Source: Cytobacillus gottheilii
GTDB taxonomy: Bacteria > Bacillota > Bacilli > Bacillales > Cytobacillaceae
Direction: 5' to 3'
Assembly: GCF_900166665.1 (NCBI RefSeq)
Contig: NZ_LT800494.1
Span: 2,687,942 to 2,751,941 of the forward strand
Length of the DNA stretch: 64,000 nucleotides
Position numbers and translations under genes: made by a program. Each line of letters opens with the position of its first letter. The stretch's first letter is position 1. Positions 1-6,888 of this stretch are shown one piece after another. The notes beneath the pieces are model-generated. The model saw only the letters and a list, made by a program, of their open reading frames with translations. It had not been told where the DNA came from and searched no databases.

Positions 1-49
1 CTATTATAACAAATCAGAAATGGGCATAGGAATATTTGTTCTATTTTAA

Positions 50-631
50 TTATTTTAATTTTGAAGGATGATGTTTTTTATGTACCCCATTTACTAATTC
101 TGAAAATAATTCCCCTGGAGGTGTTTGATCCGTAATAGGGTTCTGTGTGGTAAGCCCCATTAACCTTTTGAATTCCCCAACAGTAAGCGGTTTTGCTTCA
201 TCCGTTAATTCATAGCCAATTTGTCCATTAGGTTCCAGTGTTGCTGTTTTAATATTCTCTAGCTTACTAATACCCGATATTCGAATGCGCATTTCGAGTT
301 CATCAACAGAGATACGCAGTTTTTTTAGCTGATGAATATCAATGATGCCATCTTGAATGATAACTTTTGACTTGCCTGTAATAAATTTTTCAACTGCATT
401 AAATTTTAACTGTACAATTTCCATGAAGACAAGGGCTGCCACAAAAATCCCTGCGGCAACGACTGTTTTCCAGACGCTTTGTTCTACAATAGGTTTAACA
501 ATGATCGATCCGATGGAGATCATGACAACCGTTTCTGCAAGGGTCATCTGCGAAATCGATTTTCTGCCAGCCAGTCTTAAAAGAAGTACACCAGCAAAAA
601 CCATTATGAGGGCTGCAAGAGCAAAGTTCAT
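50..631 (-). CDS. DUF421 (YetF/YrbG-type) membrane protein
   Basis: The 193-residue protein has two or three hydrophobic N-terminal segments (about residues 3-20, 30-47 and 55-75), then a soluble domain of about 100 residues typical of the DUF421/YetF family. That domain carries the family-like stretch with IIQDGIIDIHQLKKLRIS followed by a region that pairs ELEMRIRISGI with IGYELTDEAKPL. The length is slightly short of the usual 200-240 residues, so one family variant is likely. The biochemical role of the family is not established; some members have been linked to spore or membrane functions. The start is an ATG with an AGAAAGGTG ribosome site just upstream (636-645). It stands alone and is followed by the cold shock gene on the same strand upstream. 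Family assignment is fairly sure; function is unknown. Confidence 0.8.
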   Translation of the reverse strand: MNFALAALIMVFAGVLLLRLAGRKSISQMTLAETVVMISIGSIIVKPIVEQSVWKTVVAAGIFVAALVFMEIVQLKFNAVEKFITGKSKVIIQDGIIDIHQLKKLRISVDELEMRIRISGISKLENIKTATLEPNGQIGYELTDEAKPLTVGEFKRLMGLTTQNPITDQTPPGELFSELVNGVHKKHHPSKLK

Positions 632-824
632 AATTATTCACCTTTCTTCTAAAAAAATTGTGCCGATCAATATGCTTTAAGCAGCAGTTGCCTGTTGCGG
701 CGGTTTACATTCCTGTTATTAACAGCAAGGTAGACGTGAGATCGTTATTCTATTGTTTGGATTTTTTAGGTGAATTATGCAAAAAGAGGACTGATGATAT
801 AAGGAGTAGAATCTGAAGATAGAA

Positions 825-856
825 AAAGCAGCCCTGGCGTTTGCCTAGGCTGCTTT
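825..856 (-). terminator. Terminator of the cold shock gene
   Basis: The arms AAAGCAGCC and GGCTGCTTT form a stem that can be extended inside the loop. On the minus strand it is followed by a T-rich tract. It begins 13 bp after the csp stop codon. Confidence 0.85.
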
Positions 857-868
857 GTATGTTAGCAA

Positions 869-1069
869 TTATAGTTTGTTTACGTTTGAAGCTTGAGGTC
901 CACGAGCACCTTCAACAACTTCGAAAGATACTTCTTGACCTTCGTCTAAAGACTTGAAGCCTTCAGTTTGGATTGCAGAGAAGTGTACGAATACATCGTT
1001 TCCGTCTTCGCCTTCGATGAAGCCGAATCCTTTTTCAGCATTAAACCATTTTACTTTACCGTTTTTCAT
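869..1069 (-). CDS. cspD: Cold shock protein of the CspB/CspD family
   Basis: This 66-residue single OB-fold protein has both nucleic-acid-binding motifs: RNP1 as KGFGFIE at residues 15-21 and RNP2 as VFVHF at 27-31. It acts as a cytoplasmic RNA and single-stranded DNA chaperone during cold shock and growth. The C-terminal [10 protein letters not shown] is closer to B. subtilis CspD than CspB, so the symbol is a best guess. The AGGAGG site lies 8 bp before the ATG. The gene has its own terminator and an upstream region of about 200 bp without a gene, which fits the long 5' leaders known for csp genes; no cold box could be proven by eye. Confidence 0.95.
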   Translation of the reverse strand: MKNGKVKWFNAEKGFGFIEGEDGNDVFVHFSAIQTEGFKSLDEGQEVSFEVVEGARGPQASNVNKL

Positions 1070-1273
1070 GAAAAAATCCTCCTATTGACTAGTTCATTAG
1101 CCATCTTTAATCACCATTTACAACGATTATGCTTTACCGATAGTTACTGTTCCTAACCTTAATAGAAAAGACGGAAAAGTGGCTCAAAAAGTATAACGCG
1201 ATGCAGAACGGCTATCTTTAACTTAGCATTATATTTTAAAACTGTCAACAATTTCCGTTCCTATTATCCCTCT

Positions 1274-1411
1274 CTATTGCTTCATCTTTTCAGGTAAACT
1301 TTGGATTGAGGAGACTACAACATCAAGCTTTGCTTCGATCCGGCTAAGTAGAAATAAGGTTACTACAATCGGAAAGCCCACTTCACCTATCATTTGGACA
1401 ATCTCGTCCAT
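1274..1411 (-). CDS. YvrJ family small protein
   Basis: A 45-residue protein beginning MDEIVQMIGEVGFPIVV, with one hydrophobic helix (about residues 8-22) and an amphipathic tail. This is the pattern of the YvrJ family (PF12841). The ATG at 1411 is chosen over the upstream in-frame ATG at 1456 because GAAAGGAGG lies 8 bp before it and the family begins at this residue. YvrJ genes commonly follow DUF1659 and DUF2922 genes, as here. The function is not known. A putative terminator lies between this gene and the DUF2922 gene, so it may have its own promoter or depend on read-through. Confidence 0.8.
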   Translation of the reverse strand: MDEIVQMIGEVGFPIVVTLFLLSRIEAKLDVVVSSIQSLPEKMKQ

Positions 1412-1481
1412 CCTATTTTCCCTCCTTTCATTTTTACAGGAGCATGCTGCTGCCACATGATGCGTTCTGAAGGTTAAAACA

Positions 1482-1507
1482 AGACCGGCACACGAAGTTA
1501 CCGGTCT
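1482..1507 (-). terminator. Probable terminator of the DUF2922 gene
   Basis: A hairpin with perfect arms AGACCGG and CCGGTCT lies directly after the DUF2922 stop codon. The T-tract on the minus strand is short (TTGTTTT), so termination may be partial and allow read-through into the YvrJ gene. Confidence 0.55.
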
Positions 1508-1515
1508 CTAAAAAA

Positions 1516-1734
1516 TTAAACAAATTCATAGGATGTAACAGTCCGTTCTACTAATCTTGCTTCTTTTGCGGCTGCATAACTGCCATTGCTGCCTTGGAAT
1601 ACACCAGAGGCAATCATCTGCTCCATTGCTGCTTTCACCGCATCAGGATCAATCGGCTCTTTTGGCTGATCAATTGAGATTCGCGCCTGTTTATCCAGGT
1701 TTGTAAGAAACGTAAGTTCCAGCGTTTTTTCCAT
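1516..1734 (-). CDS. DUF2922 family protein
   Basis: A 72-residue cytoplasmic protein matching DUF2922: the start MEKTLELTFLT, a central DPDAVKAAMEQMIASGVF and a C-terminal aromatic-acidic strand. The family is restricted to Firmicutes and nearly always sits beside DUF1659, as here (36 bp upstream). A GGGAGGTG site lies 8 bp before the ATG. The molecular function is unknown. The two proteins probably share an operon and may act together, judging only from conserved adjacency. Confidence 0.85.
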   Translation of the reverse strand: MEKTLELTFLTNLDKQARISIDQPKEPIDPDAVKAAMEQMIASGVFQGSNGSYAAAKEARLVERTVTSYEFV

Positions 1735-1770
1735 GAGTTACACCTCCCTTCTTTCTTATGATCCAATTCA

Positions 1771-1989
1771 TTATTCTGCAATCGTGTAGCTGTCGTTTCT
1801 TGTAATAGAAACGAGTGGAGTATCAGTTAGACTGCCGACAGCTTGTGCTGCGGAAAGTAACCCATCTGCTGATGCATCTCTTTTGATGTTTGAAAAGGTT
1901 TTTGACTTTAAAATCGGCTCTCCCTTTTCGTTTAATCCCGTTTCAAAGGCAAGCTTCAACTTGGAATCAATTAATAATGCTTCTGCCAT
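1771..1989 (-). CDS. DUF1659 family protein
   Basis: A 72-residue protein with the DUF1659 pattern: LKLAFETGLNEKGEPILKSKTFSNI, then a helix containing LLSAAQAVGSL and a C-terminal SITRNDSYTI. A near-perfect Shine-Dalgarno (AAAGGAGGTGAT) precedes the ATG. It is the first gene of the DUF1659-DUF2922-YvrJ set and is divergent from the holin-like gene at 2148, with 158 bp between them that must hold both promoters. No enzymatic motif is visible and the role is unknown. Confidence 0.85.
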   Translation of the reverse strand: MAEALLIDSKLKLAFETGLNEKGEPILKSKTFSNIKRDASADGLLSAAQAVGSLTDTPLVSITRNDSYTIAE

Positions 1990-2147
1990 GGCTGATCACC
2001 TCCTTTCGGCTTTTATATACAAAAAAAGCGAAGGAAAGGACAGGTCAATCTAAATTATATTTAGTTGAATTCCCTCAGGTTAATGAAACAAGCAATTCTA
2101 GTACAGCTTCATAAGATATAGAGAAGCCGGAAAAAGGAGGTGGTTTG

Positions 2148-2420
2148 ATGGATTTATTAACTTTCCTGAACCAAAAATACGTCATGCTAATACCGGCTCT
2201 ATGGGTTATTGGAGCCGCTTTAAAAAATACCCCGATTATTCCAGATTGGACAATTATCTGGATTTTATTTCTTTGTTCAATCATGATTGGAAGTCTAGCT
2301 CACGGCTTTACTTTTGAATCGGTTGTAAACGGGATCATAGCTGCCGGCGTAGCTGTTTTTGGGCATCAAATGTTGAAGCAGACAATGGAAGGTGGATTGA
2401 TAAAAAGACAAAAAAAATAG
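2148..2420 (+). CDS. Holin-like small membrane protein
   Basis: A 90-residue protein with three hydrophobic segments (about residues 12-28, 35-51 and 57-75) and a basic C-terminus (IKRQKK). Length, topology and the motif AALKNTPIIPDWTII resemble phage holins of the Hol118/holin-5 type. Phage holins make pores in the cytoplasmic membrane for endolysin release, but here there is no endolysin or phage gene nearby, so a domesticated role is possible. ATG at 2148 is preferred over TTG at 2145; AAAAAGGAGG ends 7 bp upstream. It is divergent from the DUF1659 gene. Confidence 0.7.
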   Translation: MDLLTFLNQKYVMLIPALWVIGAALKNTPIIPDWTIIWILFLCSIMIGSLAHGFTFESVVNGIIAAGVAVFGHQMLKQTMEGGLIKRQKK

Positions 2421-2458
2421 CACAGGCTTAGATCGGTAAGTTCTTTAGGAAGTGAATT

Positions 2459-2494
2459 GCCAATTGTACTTGCCAGCCTTGCTGGCAAATTGGC
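2459..2494 (+). other. Strong hairpin downstream of the holin-like gene
   Basis: The arms TTGCCAGC and GCTGGCAA form a tight stem, which extends to outer arms GCCAAT and ATTGGC. It lies 38 bp after the stop codon. There is no T-tract on either side, so it is not a standard intrinsic terminator. It could stabilise the 3' end of the mRNA. Confidence 0.5.
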
Positions 2495-2593
2495 TACATA
2501 TGGACGAGACGTCTGCATTTTTATACAGTGTTTGATAGGCTTAAGGAAAACAAAATAACCACTGTAGATAGGAGGAAAAAACTTTTTAAATAA

Positions 2594-2909
2594 GAGGCTG
2601 GGACAAAACGAAATTAATCTTTCTAAAACACGAATATTCAATAATTTGATTGGGTAATTAAACAAGTCCGTTCCATTGCGCTGCGGACCCTCGCTTTCCG
2701 TGGGGAGGAAGCTGAGCCTCCTCGCAGCAAAGCTGCTGCGGGGTCTCACCCTTTCCTCTATTGCCCACTGGAGTCGAGGATCCTCCGCTCCATTTCACTC
2801 TGTTAATAAAATATATTATATATTCATAAATAAAAAACCGAATGATTAGAAAGATGACCTCCTAACCATTCGGTTCTGTGGTTGTGTTAAATACTTATGT
2901 CCCAGCCTC
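2594..2909 (-). repeat. Dispersed 3'-UTR element, copy 1 (full length)
   Basis: This is the best full-length copy (316 bp). Both ends carry the 12 bp inverted repeat GAGGCTGGGACA. Read on the minus strand it begins 37 bp after the stop of the chemotaxis receptor gene, and starts with an intrinsic-terminator-like hairpin (2836-2875, arms AACCGAATG and CATTCGGTT, then six T). It continues through an AT-rich stretch and a GC-rich core with nested hairpins. Related copies lie at about 9290, 11349, 41198 and 61236, all in the same orientation. No transposase or convincing reading frame is present. Confidence 0.85.
2836..2875 (-). terminator. Terminator hairpin inside repeat copy 1
   Basis: A 9 bp perfect stem (AACCGAATG with CATTCGGTT) continues with G-T pairs towards the loop and is followed on the minus strand by TTTTTT. 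It is the only terminator seen after the chemotaxis receptor gene. Confidence 0.8.
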
Positions 2910-2946
2910 TTTTTTATATCTTGAATTTAATAACATCTATGTCCAA

Positions 2947-4659
2947 TTAAAGTTTAAATCTTGAAACCACTGTCTGCAGGTCTTCTGACAGTTTTGCTAA
3001 GGATTCTGCTGAAGTAGCGACCTCTTCCATTGTTGCCAGCTGTTCTTCCGTAGCCGCAGAAGTTTCTTGAGCGGAGGATACATTGCGCTCAGAAATATCT
3101 TTAATCGTCGTAATTTGCTCGTTAATTTTATCACTAATACTTGATAAACATTCAATTGAGACATTTACCTCGGCCACTCTTTCAATTACATCTCCAATTG
3201 ATGTGAAGATCTCCATAAAAGCAGCATTGGCGTTTTCTGTATCTGTCAGTCCCTCGTGTACTTGAGCATTGCCTTCTTCCATGGCAATAACCGCTTGCTC
3301 TGTTTCTCCTTGAATGAGGTCAACCATATGCTGAATTTGATCGGCGGATTTCTTTGATTCCTCTGCCAGCTTTCTCACTTCATCCGCTACCACCGCAAAA
3401 CCTTTTCCATGTTCACCGGCTCTTGCAGCTTCAATCGCTGCATTTAATGCCAATAAATTCGTTTGATCGGCAATGGAAGTGATCATGCCGACAAAATTGC
3501 TGATTTCTTCAGAGCGTGTTTTCAGTGCCGTAATGTACCCAGTGGCGTTTTCAACAGATGTATTGATCTCCTTCATTTGCTGTACGACATTTTCAACTGC
3601 ATGTGTTCCTTTATCTGTTAATTCAGTTGCTTTTTCTGTCGCATTCAGCATTTTTTCACTGCTTTTGGAAATTTGCTTTATACCTGATGACATTTCATCA
3701 ACAGATAATGAAATCTCCTGAAACTGGTTTAACTGCAATTCTGTTTCAGCCACATTCGATTGCGAAATATGAGCAACCTGCTCAGAAGCAAGTGTACTTT
3801 GTTCAGAGCTTGCAGCCATTTCTTCACTGCTGGTGGCCACTTGACTGGAAGTATCTCGTACTTGTCCGACTAAAAGTCTTAATTCCGTCACCATTTTATT
3901 CAAGGATGTAATAAAGCTTCCGATCTCATCACGGTTTTTCACCTTTATTTTACCTTGACTTAAGTCTCCTTCTGCCACACGGTCAATCGTTTTCGCAGCC
4001 AGCTTGATCGGATTTGAAATCGATCTGCCAATAAAATACGCCACAACTATTCCTAAAATAATAGCAGAAATACTGCTCAGCAGCACAATCGTTTGTATCA
4101 TGCTAACTTCTGCAGCCGTTTGCTCTGTCTGCTGTGATAACAAATCTTCTTCAACTTTTACTAGACGATCAGCTGCAGCAATAAATTCTTCCCCTACAGC
4201 TTTTGCATCCGTCTCCGCAAGTTCCATATAAGCAGCTTCATTTTGCTGAATTTTTAATGTGATTTGCTCTTCGGAAATTTCATAAAATTGAGTATGCAAA
4301 GCATCAATCTCTTCGATCAGCTGTTGAGATTCAGAATGGTTTGCACTTCCTTTTAAAGCTTCTATGTAGTGAATCAGCCTTTTACGAGCGCTTTCAAAAT
4401 CCTCCAAATAGGTTGAATCACCCGTCAGCAAATAGCCATTTATACCATTCGCCTGATTATATAAATCTATTTTTAAATCCTTTACCGTCAGCGCAACAGG
4501 AACGCGATCGTCAATAATTTCTTCATATTGATTGTTTACATTTTCAAGCTCATAATTTGATAGTCCAGCTACAATGCCAAACAGCAAAAACACAATGAAA
4601 AATCCAAACAGCAGCTTTTTAGCTACCGTCATCTTCATTTTCTTGCTTTTTTTCATCAT
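2947..4659 (-). CDS. Methyl-accepting chemotaxis protein
   Basis: A membrane chemoreceptor of about 570 residues. Order: TM1 (about 15-35), an extracellular four-helix-bundle sensor region (about 36-188), TM2 (about 190-212), a HAMP linker, then a long methylated cytoplasmic coiled coil. The conserved hairpin tip is visible ([20 protein letters not shown], then [18 protein letters not shown]). It would signal through CheW and CheA to the flagellar motor. The ligand cannot be told from sequence. The ATG at 4659 (with a second ATG at 4656) follows GAGAGGAAG; the longer frame to 4719 adds a stretch with no ribosome site. No che genes are nearby. Confidence 0.93.
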   Translation of the reverse strand: MMKKSKKMKMTVAKKLLFGFFIVFLLFGIVAGLSNYELENVNNQYEEIIDDRVPVALTVKDLKIDLYNQANGINGYLLTGDSTYLEDFESARKRLIHYIEALKGSANHSESQQLIEEIDALHTQFYEISEEQITLKIQQNEAAYMELAETDAKAVGEEFIAAADRLVKVEEDLLSQQTEQTAAEVSMIQTIVLLSSISAIILGIVVAYFIGRSISNPIKLAAKTIDRVAEGDLSQGKIKVKNRDEIGSFITSLNKMVTELRLLVGQVRDTSSQVATSSEEMAASSEQSTLASEQVAHISQSNVAETELQLNQFQEISLSVDEMSSGIKQISKSSEKMLNATEKATELTDKGTHAVENVVQQMKEINTSVENATGYITALKTRSEEISNFVGMITSIADQTNLLALNAAIEAARAGEHGKGFAVVADEVRKLAEESKKSADQIQHMVDLIQGETEQAVIAMEEGNAQVHEGLTDTENANAAFMEIFTSIGDVIERVAEVNVSIECLSSISDKINEQITTIKDISERNVSSAQETSAATEEQLATMEEVATSAESLAKLSEDLQTVVSRFKL

Positions 4660-4864
4660 CCTCTTCCTCTCGTGTCGAATAGTAGGTGTAAATAGGATTT
4701 TATACTTATAAGGTACCATAGATTAGGTCCAAACGTCAGCAACTTTTATCCTATTTCGCTTAGTGGAGCTGTATTTTAATGACAGCTGTACATAGAGTAA
4801 GGGTTAATATATGAGTGTGCTTAAGTGACCATTCACCTTCCGCTTGTTTTCAGCATAAAAAAAT

Positions 4865-4891
4865 GCCGCCAAACTCTTGGAGTTTAGCGGC
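4865..4891 (-). terminator. Terminator of the VanW-family gene
   Basis: The arms GCCGCTAAACTC and GAGTTTGGCGGC (minus strand, one mismatch) have a 3-base loop, followed by seven T. It lies 126 bp after the stop of the VanW gene, leaving a long 3' leader. Confidence 0.9.
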
Positions 4892-5017
4892 CACAATGCA
4901 GACCAAAGATCTATTAGGGAGGAGATCTTACAATGTTATTGTATGCATTGTCCGTTTGCTGGCTTGGACAAACATCCCTAGGTATTATCATCATTTTTAA
5001 CATTTCTTGAATTGGAC

Positions 5018-6055
5018 TTACACTCGTTTCTTCAAGATGCTTTCATATTCTTTTGCTGTACGAATTTCTACAGTTAATTGTCCATCCTTCATGACTGTAT
5101 GAATCAAAAAGGGAGCACCTGCAGTGTTTTGAAAACGAAAATCAAGCCCTCCATAGGAAACAGTTGCATCTCTTCCGACTGGCACATATCCTACGGTTAC
5201 AGAATGGTTATGCTTTTCAACATACTCAACAGCCAATTGATCAACCGCATTAAATAGCGTTGAAGACGTTTGACAGATCCCTCCGCCAATGCCCATGACC
5301 AGTTTGCCATTAACCGCCTCTTCAGCAGGCTGATAGCCATGTGCTTCGTCACTTGGTCCTACTGTCGTATTAAATGAAAAAATATCATCCTTTCCAACAA
5401 TCACCTGGTGGATTGCTTCTGTCGACAGCTCGATATTTTTTGTTCTGCCAGCAACTTGAGCATTATAATGAGTTGTATAGGAGGCAATAACCACTTCATT
5501 TAATACGCTCGCATCTTCAGGAGCATAGCCGCTCGCCGTCGTGTATAAAGGCAATTCTACCTCACCGCCTTTATCCGAAAGAGCCAAAATGTTATCTACC
5601 AGCTCTTTTTCTTCCAGGATAACTCTTGGTGTCCCTTTAACAACACTGCCATCAGCACTTATTTTGTCAGGATACATACGCTTGTCGTAGCCAGTCTGAT
5701 CCTCTGTGCCTCGAGCAAGCTCTCTCGCCCATTTTGCCAGCTCTTGTTTATACGCATCCAGATTTTCGCTGTAGCCTAACTCCACCGGATCAATTGTTCG
5801 AATGACCTCTTTTGTTTCGGGATCAACGATTGAAACAGACAGAGGTTCTTCCGCTTCCGTTTTTGTTTCGGTTTCCACGTTCTTCTTTTTTTCTTCCGTT
5901 TCCTGCGATAATCGTTCTAGCTCTACAATTTTCTTTTCAAGCTGAACAATTTCCTTTTTTAATTCTTCTTCAACCGTTTCTTGTCCAGAACAACCACTGA
6001 GAAGGCCAATGCCTAAAATGGTCCAAACGCTGATTAAGCGAACTCTTTTTCTCAT
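5018..6055 (-). CDS. VanW family lipoprotein
   Basis: A 345-residue secreted lipoprotein: a signal peptide with lipobox LLSGC (Cys22), a charged coiled-coil segment (about 26-55), a central domain, and a C-terminal VanW domain (PF04294, about 200-330) with FSFNTTVGPSDEAHGYQPA and MGIGGGICQTSSTLFNA. VanW domains occur in cell-surface proteins of Gram-positives and in some glycopeptide-resistance clusters, but the activity is not defined, so the name does not imply resistance. ATG at 6055 is chosen because AGGGGGAAGC precedes it and the signal peptide begins there; the longer frame to 6142 adds an unlikely N-terminus. Confidence 0.88.
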   Translation of the reverse strand: MRKRVRLISVWTILGIGLLSGCSGQETVEEELKKEIVQLEKKIVELERLSQETEEKKKNVETETKTEAEEPLSVSIVDPETKEVIRTIDPVELGYSENLDAYKQELAKWARELARGTEDQTGYDKRMYPDKISADGSVVKGTPRVILEEKELVDNILALSDKGGEVELPLYTTASGYAPEDASVLNEVVIASYTTHYNAQVAGRTKNIELSTEAIHQVIVGKDDIFSFNTTVGPSDEAHGYQPAEEAVNGKLVMGIGGGICQTSSTLFNAVDQLAVEYVEKHNHSVTVGYVPVGRDATVSYGGLDFRFQNTAGAPFLIHTVMKDGQLTVEIRTAKEYESILKKRV

Positions 6056-6151
6056 GCTTCCCCCTACATATACATAAAATTTGGATTCAATTATATGTAT
6101 GGTCAGAAAAGGAAGGATATGTAAGGAAATATTGCTAACCAAAGAAATTAG

Positions 6152-6763
6152 CTAATAGACGAGTTTATATATAAGAAAACGTTCATATTGATTTTTTTTA
6201 TACATAGATGATAAATCAATTTCCTTTTTTAGTTCAAAACATGGATTCTTTTCTAAAAAATCAACATAATCATTGTCAATATAATAAAAAATCAGCTCGA
6301 TATCTCTCCAGTATTCTTCTGCTGACATAAGGATATTATTGATCACCTTTATAAAAATCTGAACAGTGAAAGGATTAAAGAAATAAAATCGATTTTGTGA
6401 TGCCTTTATTTTATATTCCTCTGCCAAAATACATTCAAATTGAATTTTCTCAGCAGAAGCCCTCGATCTGTTCTTATAGGTTTCTTTATTTTTAAGTGCC
6501 TGATGATAAAATTGTTTATTCATTTCAATCCCTGTCGCTGCATTTTGAAAATAATGATGGCTATAAAAATTTAATCTTCCCTTTCCACAGCCATAATCAA
6601 CAATATGGTCATCTGCAGATAGCTCATACTGTTTAAACAATTCATCAAGGGCCTGATAGGGAGTCGGCTCATAACGATGATAATGATAGGAAGCAATAAC
6701 ACTAAGCTCTTGGTCTAATGTCGAAATATTTAACTGTTGATCGTATTGTCCTTCGGTTAACAT
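6152..6763 (-). CDS. SAM-dependent methyltransferase, small class I
   Basis: A 203-residue cytoplasmic protein with a class I methyltransferase core. The SAM-binding motif I is seen as IVDYGCGKGRLNF, and the acidic end of strand 2 as ATGIEMN. A later motif FYFFNPF resembles the NPPF-like post-motif IV of methyltransferases. The substrate is not evident. ATG at 6763 is used because GAGGTG lies 9 bp upstream; the in-frame GTG at 6775 lies inside that ribosome site. It is just upstream of, and same-strand with, the VanW gene (97 bp). Confidence 0.75.
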   Translation of the reverse strand: MLTEGQYDQQLNISTLDQELSVIASYHYHRYEPTPYQALDELFKQYELSADDHIVDYGCGKGRLNFYSHHYFQNAATGIEMNKQFYHQALKNKETYKNRSRASAEKIQFECILAEEYKIKASQNRFYFFNPFTVQIFIKVINNILMSAEEYWRDIELIFYYIDNDYVDFLEKNPCFELKKEIDLSSMYKKNQYERFLIYKLVY

Positions 6764-6839
6764 GTATGGAATCACCTCTCTTTATTATATGGAAAAGGCA
6801 CGTTCAAAACTAAAAGTGCCATTAAGCAATAATAAAAAA

Positions 6840-6876
6840 TCCGAATGATTAGAGATATGATCTCTAATCATCCGGA
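6840..6876 (-). terminator. Terminator of ltaS, related to the dispersed element hairpin
   Basis: A 16 bp nearly perfect stem (one G-T) with arms starting TCCGGATGATTAGAGA on the minus strand, followed by TTTTTTATT, 13 bp after the ltaS stop. Thirteen bases (CCGAATGATTAGA on the plus strand) match the terminator hairpin of the dispersed element, although the rest of that element is absent. Confidence 0.92.
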
Positions 6877-6888
6877 TGTATGGTCTTC

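Noticed and set aside
2148-2420. Prophage region
   Set aside because: Only a single holin-like gene is present; no integrase, capsid, tail or lysin genes and no attachment sites are seen.
2366-2749. 127-codon minus-strand frame inside repeat copy 1
   Set aside because: The same translated peptides (LISFCPSL, MERTCLN) recur wherever the dispersed element lies (also 9091-9312 and 11234-11431), without conserved frame or start.
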